This document shows, piece by piece, positions 54,555 to 64,000 of a DNA stretch of 64,000 nucleotides. Positions within the stretch are counted from its first letter, which is position 1, and the number at the start of each line of letters is the position of its first letter. This DNA is from an uncultured Ilumatobacter sp. (lineage in GTDB: Bacteria; Actinomycetota; Acidimicrobiia; Acidimicrobiales; Ilumatobacteraceae), in NCBI GenBank assembly GCA_937905835.1, contig CALCXK010000056.1, positions 62,001-126,000 on the forward strand, given 5' to 3'. The position numbers and the translations under genes were made by a program. The notes under the pieces were generated by a model. That model saw nothing but the letters and a program-made list of their open reading frames with translations. It made no database searches and had not been told where the DNA came from.

Positions 54555-55473
54555 CGACGAATCAATCCTGCGTACGGCGGTCGGCGCCCTCGTCAACGAC
54601 CTCGTCGGCGGCGGCGACCGTTCAATGATGGTCGACGAGTTCGACGCCGCCGACTACGAACTGCGCAGCGTTGTCGATGCGGCGCAGACTCCGCCGTTCC
54701 TTGCTGACAAGCGCGTCGTGATTGCCCGGGACATCGGCCGGTTCTCGACCGACGAGGTGGCACCGCTCCTCGCCTACATCGACAACCCGCTCGACACATC
54801 CGAGGTCGTACTCGTGGCTGGTGGTGGGCAGACCTCCAAGAAGCTCAGTGACGCTGCGAAGGCGAACGGCAAGGTCCACAACACCTCGCCCGGACGTGAC
54901 AAGCGTTCCTGGGTGCACGACCAGATCAAGCAGTCAGGGCTCAAAGTCGACGGCTCGGCAGCCAACCAGCTTGCGCTCTGGCTCGGTGAGGACGCTGGTC
55001 GACTCGACGGCATCTTGGCCACACTGGCGAGTGCGTACGGTGCCGAGGCCAAGATCTCGATGGCGCAGATCGAACCGTTCCTCGGTGAAGCCGGGGGAGT
55101 GCCGCCGTGGGACCTCACCGATGCGATCATGGTCGGCGACACCACCAAGGCCCTCACATTGCTTGGCCGGATGCTCCATGCCGGGGGCCGCCACCCGATG
55201 CAGGTTATGTCGATCCTGCACAGCCACTACTCGGGAATCGCCAAGCTCGACGGTGCTGGCGCTCGGAACGAAACAGATGCAGCCACGGTCACCGGGCTGA
55301 AAGGCTTCCCAGCCAAGAAGGCGCTCCAGAACTTCAACAAGTTGGGCGAAGCGAACTGCAAGCGTGCGATCATCTGGCTTGCCCAGGCCGATCTCGACCT
55401 GAAGGGCGCTAAGGAACTCGACCCCGAGTTGGTCATGGAAGTCCTTGTCGCCCGCCTCAGCAAGCTCAGCTAG
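54529..55473 (+). CDS. holA: DNA polymerase III delta subunit
   Basis: This 314-residue clamp-loader subunit starts MAIHLLTGDDESILRTAVGALVNDL and contains DEFDAADYELRSVVDAAQTPPFLADKRVVIARDIG, which matches HolA N-terminal domains. The middle reads WVHDQIKQSGLKVDGSAANQLALWLGEDAGRLDGIL, and the C-terminal domain ends DLDLKGAKELDPELVMEVLVARLSKL. HolA opens the sliding clamp. The comEC-holA-rpsT order is common in bacteria; here rpsT is reversed. Confidence 0.95.
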   Translation: MAIHLLTGDDESILRTAVGALVNDLVGGGDRSMMVDEFDAADYELRSVVDAAQTPPFLADKRVVIARDIGRFSTDEVAPLLAYIDNPLDTSEVVLVAGGGQTSKKLSDAAKANGKVHNTSPGRDKRSWVHDQIKQSGLKVDGSAANQLALWLGEDAGRLDGILATLASAYGAEAKISMAQIEPFLGEAGGVPPWDLTDAIMVGDTTKALTLLGRMLHAGGRHPMQVMSILHSHYSGIAKLDGAGARNETDAATVTGLKGFPAKKALQNFNKLGEANCKRAIIWLAQADLDLKGAKELDPELVMEVLVARLSKLS

Positions 55474-55480
55474 CCATCTC

Positions 55481-55607
55481 CCGAAATGGAGACCAACACT
55501 GCGCGCTAACGTCGAGGAACGGTCTCAATTTCGGCCACGGGCCTGAATCACCCCGAAACTGAGACCGTCGCGCTGAACCAGCGCGCAGAAATGGTCTCCA
55601 TTTCAGG
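55481..55607. repeat. Nested inverted-repeat element
   Basis: Several arms nest symmetrically. The outer arms GAAATGGAGACCA (55483-55495) and TGGTCTCCATTTC (55592-55604) are perfect. Next come CTGCGCGC (55499-55506) and GCGCGCAG (55581-55588). The inner 16-base arms (55519-55534 and 55553-55568) differ at one base. A small CGCGCTG/CAGCGCG hairpin lies inside. The inner and outer arms are related to each other. It sits between the convergent holA and rpsT genes and resembles a small palindromic mobile or REP-like element. Confidence 0.7.
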
Positions 55608-55633
55608 AGGCTTGTGGCCAGAAAACGACAAAA

Positions 55634-55653
55634 GCGCCGCACGATCGCGGCGC
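55634..55653 (-). terminator. Rho-independent terminator of rpsT
   Basis: On the minus strand a GCGCCGC/GCGGCGC stem with a six-base loop is followed by TTTTGTCGTTTTC, about 20 bases past the rpsT stop. Confidence 0.8.
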
Positions 55654-55673
55654 TCAGGTCGAAATGAAGTGGT

Positions 55674-55928
55674 TCAGTTGGTGGACTGGAGCTGCTTCAT
55701 GAGACGGCTCTTCTTGCGAGCTGCTGCGTTCTTGTGCATGACGCCCTTCTGGGCGGCCGTGTCGATGCGCTTAATGGCGAGACGCAGTGCCTCGGCGCCG
55801 TTTTCGGTGCCAGCGGCGGCCTGAGCAGCCTTGACACGGGTCTTCACTTCGGCGCGAACCGACTTATTGCGCTCGGCTCGCTTGGCATCGGTGAGGATGC
55901 GCTTCTTCTGGCTCTTGATGTTTGCCAT
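55674..55928 (-). CDS. rpsT: 30S ribosomal protein S20
   Basis: This 84-residue basic protein starts MANIKSQKKRILTDAKRAER and continues NKSVRAEVKTRVKAAQAA, then AIKRIDTAAQKGVMHKNAAARKKSRL. It matches S20 along its length. It is part of the small ribosomal subunit and is transcribed alone, divergent from lepA, with its own terminator. Confidence 0.98.
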   Translation of the reverse strand: MANIKSQKKRILTDAKRAERNKSVRAEVKTRVKAAQAAAGTENGAEALRLAIKRIDTAAQKGVMHKNAAARKKSRLMKQLQSTN

Positions 55929-56043
55929 GTTCCTGATGCCTTCTTTGTCGATCTCGTCGGGCCACAGAGAGCGGACCCGAACAGCCTTGAAACTCTACCG
56001 AGCCAGGTGCCCTCCCCCAACGTAGATCGCATGTGAACACCTT

Positions 56044-56094
56044 CAGGAATAGTGCTCAGGCAGGAATGGTGCTCAGGCAGGAATGGTGCTCAGG
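56044..56094 (+). repeat. Three tandem 17-bp repeats in the lepA leader
   Basis: The unit CAGGAATGGTGCTCAGG occurs three times head to tail (the first copy has A for G at position 8). The end of the third copy supplies the AGGAG ribosome site of lepA. Confidence 0.85.
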
Positions 56095-56105
56095 AGTTGG
56101 CGAAC

Positions 56106-57935
<1,830 letters not shown>

Positions 57936-58007
57936 AGAGCCCGGTGACGAGATGAGTCGGTCCAAACGCCAGACTCTCGTCGTGAACAAGCAGTGGGGTG
58001 ACCGGCG

Positions 58008-59285
58008 GTGAGCGCTCCCATCGCCGCTCGCGAACCCGCTCCGCCACCCGGATCCGGATTCGGATCAACCACGTTCCGGTCGCTGCGGTACTACAACGCT
58101 CGGCTGTTCTTTGCCGGTTTGCTGGTGTCGAACGTCGGCACGTGGATGCACCTCACAGTGATGTCGATTCTCGTGTTCCGACTGACCGGCGAGGCAAGCA
58201 AGGTCGGCTTCACGATCGCCTTTCAATTCGCGCCGATGCTGTTCCTCGGCGCCTATGCGGGGGCGATGGCCGATCGGCTCAACAAGCGGAAGATGGCAAT
58301 CATCACCCAGTCGGCGATGGCCAGCCAGGCACTCCTGCTCGGTGTACTCGACCTGACGGGCGTCATCAACCTCCCGCTGGTGTACGCGATGTCGCTGTTC
58401 CTCGGCATCGCGAATGCCTTCGATAACCCAGCACGCCGCAGCCTCGTCACCGAACTGGTCGAACCAGCCGAGATTCCGAATGCCACGTCGCTGAACTCGG
58501 CGGTGATGACATCGTCACGCATCTTCGGACCCGCAGTCGGTGCAGTTCTCGTGGGCGTGATTGGCACCGGGTGGTGCTTCATCTTGAACGGGGTCACGTT
58601 TTCGGCGATCATTTTCTCGCTCACATCGTTGCGCCGCGACGAGATGTTCATGTCGGCGCCACGGCCGAAGGGCGGCCAGCCCGTGCGCGAAGCCCTGCGC
58701 TTCATCTCGGGCCGCCGCGACCTGCTCGTGTTGTTCGTCGTGCTGCTGATCGTGTCGACCTTCTCGTTCAACCAGCAGGTCGTCTTCCCTAAACTGGCCG
58801 AGCAGCGGTGGGGCGGTGACCAGGCATTCGGCTACGTACTCGGTGTGATGTCGGTGGGCTCGCTGACAGGTGCGTTATTAACTGCGCGTCAGCACCGCGT
58901 GTCGATGCGCTGGTACTTCGGCAACATTGTCGTGCTCGCCGTCGCCGGTTTTGGGATCGCCTGGTCGCCGAATATTTGGGTGGCATTCCTGTGGGCGGTT
59001 CCGCTCGGAGCAGGGTCATCAGGATTCATCACTGCCGCAAATGCCATCATGCAGCAGGAAAGCCCGAGCGACATGCGCGGCCGGCTGATGGCGCTGCAAG
59101 CCGTTGCGTTCCTCGGGTCGACACCGATTGGTGGCCCGATCACCGGCGTGATCGCCGATCAGATCAGTGTCGAGTGGTCACTCGGCTACGGCAGCGTGAT
59201 CAGCCTGCTCGCTGTAGCGGGAGCCGTGGCGACGTGGCTCGCCGCGGGTCGCAGTTTTGTCGCTCAGGCTCCGGCGACTACCTGA
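58008..59285 (+). CDS. MFS transporter (enterobactin-exporter-like)
   Basis: This 425-residue membrane protein has about twelve hydrophobic helices. It begins with a Pro-rich tail and then RYYNARLFFAGLLVSNVGTWMHLT, with AMADRLNKRKMAIITQ near residue 85 forming the MFS loop. It resembles the EntS/MFS_3 branch of drug and siderophore exporters; the substrate is unknown. It starts with GTG at 58008, after lepA in the same direction. Confidence 0.9.
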   Translation: MSAPIAAREPAPPPGSGFGSTTFRSLRYYNARLFFAGLLVSNVGTWMHLTVMSILVFRLTGEASKVGFTIAFQFAPMLFLGAYAGAMADRLNKRKMAIITQSAMASQALLLGVLDLTGVINLPLVYAMSLFLGIANAFDNPARRSLVTELVEPAEIPNATSLNSAVMTSSRIFGPAVGAVLVGVIGTGWCFILNGVTFSAIIFSLTSLRRDEMFMSAPRPKGGQPVREALRFISGRRDLLVLFVVLLIVSTFSFNQQVVFPKLAEQRWGGDQAFGYVLGVMSVGSLTGALLTARQHRVSMRWYFGNIVVLAVAGFGIAWSPNIWVAFLWAVPLGAGSSGFITAANAIMQQESPSDMRGRLMALQAVAFLGSTPIGGPITGVIADQISVEWSLGYGSVISLLAVAGAVATWLAAGRSFVAQAPATT

Positions 59286-59311
59286 AGCTGTTTACTACTG
59301 TGGGTCTCCAA

Positions 59312-60604
59312 ATGACTGACGCTGCCACCGGGGAACAAAACTGGGCGGGCAACTACGCCTATCGGGCGAGTCAAATTCATCGCCCGACAACGATCGACGA
59401 GATCGCCGCGATCGCCCAATCGGCCTCCAGCATCCGAGTCCTCGGGTCTCGACATTCATTCACCGACATCGTCGACGCAGACGAGTTGATCGACCTCAGT
59501 GGCTATCAGCCGAAGATTCATTTTGACGCCGACGCGCGGACCATCAGGGTGCCGGCCTCGACTACATATGGCGAGGTGGCGCAGTGGCTCGCGCCACACG
59601 GCATGGCACTTCACAACCTCGCATCGCTGCCGCACATCTCTGTCGCCGGATCTGTCGCAACTGCAACCCACGGCTCAGGCACCGGCAACGGCAACCTCGC
59701 CACGTCAGTCGCTGGATTCGAGTACGTCAACACCGCCGGCGAGATCATCTCGGTCGACCGATCGACGCCTGACTTCGATGGCATGGTCGTGTCGCTCGGC
59801 GCGCTGGGCATCGTCACCACCGTCAGCCTCGACGCGGTCTTCGACTACCAGATCGAGCAGCACGTCTACGGAGATCTGCCGCTCGACGTGGTAGGCGACC
59901 AGCTCGCAATGATCCTCGGTGCTGCGTACAGCGTCAGTGTGTTCACCACGTTCGCCGGGTCGCTCGACGGCCAGATCGGCCAGGTGTGGATCAAGCGGCG
60001 GACCGACGGGAGCGACCGGTCGATGGACCCCGGCGCCACGTTCCTCGATGCTCCGGCAGCAACGATGCAGCATCATCCGATCCCCGGAGTCGACGGTTCC
60101 ACATGTACTGCACAACTCGGAGTACCGGGCCCGTGGGCCGACCGGCTCCCGCACTTCCGGATGGGGTTCACACCAAGTGCCGGCAACGAAGTGCAATCCG
60201 AGTTTTTCGTCGGCTCCGTCGACGGTCCGCTGGCACTCGAAGCGCTGCGGAATGCAGCAGACGACTTCGCTGACCGGCTGATGGTCAGCGAAGTTCGGGC
60301 CGTTGCAGCCGACGAGCTCTGGATGAGCCCGCAGTATCGGCGCCCGTCCGTTGCCTTCCATTTCACCTGGCATCCCGACAGCGAGGCCGGGGGAGCGGCG
60401 GGCGACCTCGACCGCGCCGTGGCCGCGGTCCAAGACGCAGTCGCCCCGTTCGCCCCGAGGCCGCACTGGGGCAAGGTTTTCCACGCCGACCGGTTCTCGG
60501 CACGCGACACGTACGAGATGTTTGACGACTTCGTTGACATGACGCAACGCCTCGACCCACACGGCGTGTTCCGTAATGCCTGGTGGGATCGGCACATCGG
60601 CTGA
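59312..60604 (+). CDS. FAD-linked oxidase, alditol oxidase-like
   Basis: This 430-residue protein belongs to the VAO/PCMH flavin-oxidase fold. It contains NWAGNYAYRASQIHRP at residues about 9-24, RVLGSRHSFTDI near residue 46, and HISVAGSVATATHGSGTGN near residue 109. The C-terminus has HWGKVFHADRF. This pattern resembles alditol (xylitol/sorbitol) oxidases of actinobacteria and related sugar-acid oxidases. It would oxidise a polyol with oxygen as acceptor. It starts 26 bases after the MFS stop, so the pair may act together. Confidence 0.85.
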   Translation: MTDAATGEQNWAGNYAYRASQIHRPTTIDEIAAIAQSASSIRVLGSRHSFTDIVDADELIDLSGYQPKIHFDADARTIRVPASTTYGEVAQWLAPHGMALHNLASLPHISVAGSVATATHGSGTGNGNLATSVAGFEYVNTAGEIISVDRSTPDFDGMVVSLGALGIVTTVSLDAVFDYQIEQHVYGDLPLDVVGDQLAMILGAAYSVSVFTTFAGSLDGQIGQVWIKRRTDGSDRSMDPGATFLDAPAATMQHHPIPGVDGSTCTAQLGVPGPWADRLPHFRMGFTPSAGNEVQSEFFVGSVDGPLALEALRNAADDFADRLMVSEVRAVAADELWMSPQYRRPSVAFHFTWHPDSEAGGAAGDLDRAVAAVQDAVAPFAPRPHWGKVFHADRFSARDTYEMFDDFVDMTQRLDPHGVFRNAWWDRHIG

Positions 60605-60668
60605 ACTCGAGAAAGCATTACGCAGGCTCAAGGCGATGAAGTCAGCGCTCAAGTAGCATGATATTGCA

Positions 60669-61664
60669 ATGTTGGATGTCCGCAAGACAGCGATTCTCGG
60701 TGCAGTTGTGCAGGAGTACATCGCCACGGCTCAGCCGGTTGGGTCGACGCACATCTCGTCGGCACCCAATATCAACGTGTCGTCGGCAACGGTCCGCCAC
60801 GAAATGGCCATGCTCGAGTCTGAGGGTTACCTCATCCAGCCGCACACGTCCGCAGGCCGAATCCCGACTGACAAGGGCTACCGATTCTTCGTCGACAATC
60901 TCGCAACGCCCGGAACACTCGACCACGCCACCACCCGCCACGTCGGTGACTTCTTCTCAGCCGCACACGGTCGGCTCGAAGAGTTACTCCACCAGACCAG
61001 CAACTTGCTCGCCGACCTCACTCACAGCGCAGCGGTGGTCGTCGGCCCGAAGGCCGAGGCGGCCCCGATCCGTAGCGTCCAGATCGTCAGGCTGTCGTCG
61101 ACCTTCGCCACCGTGGTCGTCGTGCTCGCCAACGGTTCGGTCGAGAACACCACGATCGAGCTGACCGACGACGACGACGACATTTGTGTTGATGCAGCAT
61201 GCGCTCACCTGGCCGCTGGGTTGATTGGAGTAGCGCTCGGCGCCCTGTCCGAGGTGACCCCGACTGGCGACCAAGCGGTCGACCGCATCTGTTCGGTTGC
61301 GCTGACCGAACTTGCCATCGTCGGCTCTGGCGATTTTGTCTACACCGGCGGTGCATCTGAGGTGGCGCGCGCATTTGACGCTGTCGAAGTCGTGCGTTCG
61401 GTGCTCCACACGCTCGAGCAGCAGTTTGTCGTGGTGTCTCTGGTCAGCGACATCGTTGGCCGCGGTATGTCGGTGTCGATTGGCGGCGAGCACGGCATCG
61501 AGCCGCTCGCCGCCTGCTCGTTGGTCGTTGCTCCAGTCATGGTTGAGGGCGAACATCTCGGCTCCGTCGGTGTTCTCGGCCCAACTCGGATGAACTATCC
61601 GCAGGCGCTCGCGACCGTTGACGTTGTCAGTGAACTTCTCGGACACCGCATCGAAGAAGGCTAA
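60669..61664 (+). CDS. hrcA: Heat-inducible transcription repressor HrcA
   Basis: This 331-residue repressor has the N-terminal winged helix MLDVRKTAILGAVVQEYIATAQPVGS, then SSATVRHEMAMLESEGYLIQPHTSAGRIPTDKGYRFFVD near residues 37-75. The central GAF-like domain and C-terminal GVLGPTRMNYPQALATVDVV also match. HrcA controls chaperone genes through CIRCE elements. No CIRCE was found in the 64 bases upstream. It lies directly before dnaJ, as in other actinobacteria. Confidence 0.97.
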   Translation: MLDVRKTAILGAVVQEYIATAQPVGSTHISSAPNINVSSATVRHEMAMLESEGYLIQPHTSAGRIPTDKGYRFFVDNLATPGTLDHATTRHVGDFFSAAHGRLEELLHQTSNLLADLTHSAAVVVGPKAEAAPIRSVQIVRLSSTFATVVVVLANGSVENTTIELTDDDDDICVDAACAHLAAGLIGVALGALSEVTPTGDQAVDRICSVALTELAIVGSGDFVYTGGASEVARAFDAVEVVRSVLHTLEQQFVVVSLVSDIVGRGMSVSIGGEHGIEPLAACSLVVAPVMVEGEHLGSVGVLGPTRMNYPQALATVDVVSELLGHRIEEG

Positions 61665-61729
61665 TTCAGGCCAGGCTGACGATTCTCATATTCGGAACTG
61701 CACGATTTCCAGGCATCCTGTAGATCGTC

Positions 61730-62875
61730 ATGGCTGATTTCTACGACTTATTGGGTGTTTCGAGCAGCGCATCAGCTGACGAAATAAAAAAGGCATATCG
61801 TCAGCGCGCCCGCGAGCTGCACCCTGATGCCAATCCGGATGACGCCGAGGCCGAAGGCAAGTTTAAGGAAGTTGCCCGTGCCTACCAGGTGCTCTCTGAC
61901 GCCGCGCAGCGCCAGCGCTACGACCAGTTCGGCGAAGCAGGTGTGGGTGGAGGCAGCAGCGGTGGCGGACAGTCGACCGGCGACATGTTTGGCGGCGGGC
62001 TCGGCGATATCTTTGATGCGTTCTTCAGCGGCTCAGGTGGCGGAAGCCCATTCGGTGGCGGTGGCCGCAGCCGAGGCCCGAGCGGCCCGCCTCGCGGACA
62101 AGACCTCGAGATCGTTGCCGACCTCACGCTCGAACAGGCAGTGTTTGGCGACCAAATCAATGTTGAGCTGAAACTGCCAGTGGCGTGCGACGATTGCGAT
62201 GCCACCGGCGCCGGTGAAGGCACCAAGCCGGTCACCTGCAGCGACTGTGGCGGCGCAGGCCAGGTACAGCGCGTTCGCCAAAGCCTGCTCGGCCAGATGG
62301 TCACAGCAAGCACGTGTGGCCGATGTGGCGGTATGGGCCAAGTGATCCCCACACCATGTTCGGGGTGTCGTGGGCAAGGTCGAGTGACCGTTGACAAGAG
62401 CTATCAGGTTGACGTTCCCGCCGGCGTGGACACGGGGTCGACACTTCGCCTGACGGGCCGCGGCGCAGCCGGGCCGCGGGGTGGCGGAAACGGGGACCTG
62501 TATGTACACATGCGGGTGTCACCGCACGATCACTACGTCCGCGAAGGTAACGATCTCACAACGGACGTCGGCATTTCGTTCGCCCAGGCCGCGCTCGGAA
62601 CCTCGCTCACGCTTGAAACGCTTGATGGTGATGAAGACCTCGTCATCCCTGCTGGCACCCAGCCAGGACGCGAATTTACGCTGCGCCAGCGTGGCGTCCC
62701 TCACCTGCAGGGCCGCGGACGTGGTGACCTGATTGCGCGAGTTCGCGTCGACATCCCCACCAGGCTGAGCGATGACGAAGTTGAAGTACTCACCGCGTAT
62801 GCGACAGGCCGCGACGAAGTGGTGGGGAACGGCAAGGAAGGCTTGTTCTCTCGCATTAAGTCGGCGTTCTCGTGA
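61730..62875 (+). CDS. dnaJ: Chaperone protein DnaJ
   Basis: This 381-residue co-chaperone has a J domain with the HPD motif (RARELHPDANPDD) near residue 31, a Gly/Phe-rich region to about residue 120, and four CxxCxGxG-type zinc repeats (CDDCDATG, CSDCGGAG, CGRCGGMG, CSGCRGQG). The C-terminal substrate domain ends near residue 370. It stimulates DnaK. Its place behind hrcA fits the second, HrcA-linked DnaJ of actinobacteria. The start of rsmE overlaps its stop. Confidence 0.97.
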   Translation: MADFYDLLGVSSSASADEIKKAYRQRARELHPDANPDDAEAEGKFKEVARAYQVLSDAAQRQRYDQFGEAGVGGGSSGGGQSTGDMFGGGLGDIFDAFFSGSGGGSPFGGGGRSRGPSGPPRGQDLEIVADLTLEQAVFGDQINVELKLPVACDDCDATGAGEGTKPVTCSDCGGAGQVQRVRQSLLGQMVTASTCGRCGGMGQVIPTPCSGCRGQGRVTVDKSYQVDVPAGVDTGSTLRLTGRGAAGPRGGGNGDLYVHMRVSPHDHYVREGNDLTTDVGISFAQAALGTSLTLETLDGDEDLVIPAGTQPGREFTLRQRGVPHLQGRGRGDLIARVRVDIPTRLSDDEVEVLTAYATGRDEVVGNGKEGLFSRIKSAFS

Positions 62876-63573
62876 GTGGTGCCGACGATCGGCGACGAGC
62901 AGCAGCTCACGTCTTCGTCGGGAGCCAAGAGCTGGGAGCCGACGGTGTTATTGCACTGTCCGACGACACCCAGCACCACCTCAGCCGGGTCCTTCGGCTC
63001 CGTGATGGCGTGGTCATTAGTGTCTGCGACGGTGCTGGAAGCTGGCGATTGGCGACCGTGGTTGGTGAACGCCAGGCGATGCGCATCGAGGCGAACGGGA
63101 ACATCGAATTCGAAGCATTTTCCGGTGTGCCACTCACACTTGCAACGGCGATGCCAAAGGGGGAGCGGCTCGATTGGCTCGTCCAGAAGGTCACCGAATT
63201 GGGCGTTGATCGATTGCAGCTGCTCGACGCTGATCATTCGGTCGTCAGGTGGAAGCCGTCGGATGTCGACAAGAAGCTGCTCCGTCTGAAGAAGATTGCG
63301 GAGAGCGCCGCTCAGCAGAGTCGCCGAACGTTTCTTCCCAAAGTTCTGGCTCCGGTCAAGGCATCTGACATTCTTGAGGTTGCCGCAGTCGCCGAACCAG
63401 GCGGGCGGGCCTTGACAGCAAACGACCGGATGGTGGCAATTGGGCCAGAAGGTGGTTGGTCGAGCGCCGAACTCGCTGTGGCCGGTGATCGGGTCATGCT
63501 CGGTCCAAATGTGCTGCGGACAGAGACTGCTGCGACTGCTGCAGCCGCGCTCTGTGTCGCTGCTCACCACTGA
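62872..63573 (+). CDS. rsmE: 16S rRNA (uracil1498-N3)-methyltransferase RsmE
   Basis: This 233-residue SPOUT-fold methyltransferase has an N-terminal PUA-like domain (QHHLSRVLRLRDGVVISVCDG) and a C-terminal knotted domain with AIGPEGGWSSAELAVA near residue 188 and LGPNVLRTETAATAA near residue 210. It modifies uridine 1498 of 16S rRNA. The GTG at 62872 overlaps the dnaJ stop. Confidence 0.96.
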   Translation: MSGADDRRRAAAHVFVGSQELGADGVIALSDDTQHHLSRVLRLRDGVVISVCDGAGSWRLATVVGERQAMRIEANGNIEFEAFSGVPLTLATAMPKGERLDWLVQKVTELGVDRLQLLDADHSVVRWKPSDVDKKLLRLKKIAESAAQQSRRTFLPKVLAPVKASDILEVAAVAEPGGRALTANDRMVAIGPEGGWSSAELAVAGDRVMLGPNVLRTETAATAAAALCVAAHH

Positions 63574-63677
63574 TGCGTGCAAACATGTGCGACGGTTCAT
63601 AAAGTTCAAAGACCCATTTTTATTTCGTCGTCAAGGGTTGCGGCAAAGCTTTTGACATTTTCTAGGCGGAATTCACC

Positions 63678-64000
63678 ATGGTTTCAGTTGACGAGGACGC
63701 CCCTTCTGCATATAGCCAGCAGGTAGGCGAGCGGCTTCGAGTGATCCGAAAACAGAAGCGGCTTTCTTTGCAGGAGGTTGAAGCGCAATCGACTCAGGAG
63801 TTTAAGGCGTCTGTGCTTGGCGCGTACGAACGCGGCGAGCGAGCGCTGTCTGTCCCGAGGCTCGGCCGCCTCGCACAGTTCTACAATGTCCCGATCAAGC
63901 ACCTGCTTCCCAGCGAGTTCACGGGTGCCGACGGTGCAGCGATCGATCGGCCTATCAACAAGAAGTTGGCAATCGACGTGTCCAAGCTGGTGCAGCTCAG
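63678..64000 (+). CDS. BldD-like helix-turn-helix transcriptional regulator (3' end missing)
   Basis: The 107 visible codons start MVSVDEDAPSAYSQQVGERLR and contain an XRE-type helix-turn-helix (RKQKRLSLQEVEAQ, then KASVLGAYERGERALSVPRLGRLAQFY, residues about 24-75). The segment FYNVPIKHLLPSEF and a C-terminal KLAIDVSKLVQL match the order of Streptomyces BldD, a developmental repressor bound by cyclic di-GMP through its C-terminal domain. That domain is mostly outside the window, so ligand binding cannot be judged. Confidence 0.88.
   Translation, partial: MVSVDEDAPSAYSQQVGERLRVIRKQKRLSLQEVEAQSTQEFKASVLGAYERGERALSVPRLGRLAQFYNVPIKHLLPSEFTGADGAAIDRPINKKLAIDVSKLVQL

Noticed and set aside
60605..60668. 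CIRCE element upstream of hrcA
   Set aside because: No TTAGCACTC-N9-GAGTGCTAA-like sequence is present in the short upstream region.

Overview
The window is high-GC chromosomal DNA with dense, tandem, often ATGA-overlapping genes. F420-type luciferase-like oxidoreductases, a hrcA-dnaJ-rsmE run, a BldD-like regulator and many lipid or steroid-type catabolic genes (P450s, Rieske oxygenases, acyl-CoA ligase, acyl-CoA mutase) point to a free-living actinobacterium, most likely of the Acidimicrobiia (Ilumatobacter-like). That placement is inference from gene content. No rRNA, tRNA, CRISPR array or insertion sequence was recognised, and no gene-free stretch exceeds 300 bases.

Layout. 1-5.7 kb: branched-chain amino-acid-type ABC transporter (partial permease, two ATPases, a fused LivH-LivM permease) followed by an SDR enzyme and a DUF1330 protein. 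5.7-11.4 kb: a P450, a small ABM-domain protein and a leftward operon of molybdopterin oxidoreductase, Rieske oxygenase and an AhpD/CMD-like protein. 11.4-19.8 kb: a rightward catabolic run (two F420-type oxidoreductases, P450, SDR, methylmalonyl-CoA-mutase-like protein, phosphotransferase, Rieske oxygenase). 20-26 kb: TetR, MMPL exporter, leuS. 26-33 kb: P450, zinc ribbon, acyl-AMP-forming ligase, FAD oxidoreductase, TetR, acetylpolyamine-amidohydrolase-like protein. 33-39 kb: oligopeptide-type ABC transporter. 39-44 kb: leftward operon of two Gfo/Idh/MocA enzymes, a hydrolase and a peptidase S51-like fusion. 44-47.3 kb: zinc/manganese-type ABC transporter with a Fur-family regulator. 47.5-49 kb: a linalool dehydratase/isomerase-like gene. 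49-64 kb: housekeeping (F420 oxidoreductase, PAC2, thioredoxin-TPR, comEA, comEC, holA, rpsT, lepA, MFS, alditol-oxidase-like, hrcA, dnaJ, rsmE, BldD-like).

The main discovery is UGA recoding. The linalool dehydratase/isomerase-like gene (47470-48954) is interrupted by two in-frame TGA codons nine codons apart, with uninterrupted, homologous-looking protein sequence before, between and after them. The two TGAs fall where this family carries its two active-site cysteines. A hairpin after the second TGA has a GGUCU loop 18 nt downstream, the same loop and spacing I remember for the E. coli fdhF SECIS element. Independently, the AhpD/CMD-like gene (7342-7851) has a single in-frame TGA that turns its CxxC motif into CxxU, followed by a perfect 8-bp hairpin with a GGC loop 20 nt downstream. 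Two unlinked cases argue for real selenocysteine insertion and against sequencing error or gene decay. A double-selenocysteine member of the linalool dehydratase/isomerase family would, as far as I know, be undescribed. The selA/B/C/D genes are not in this window.
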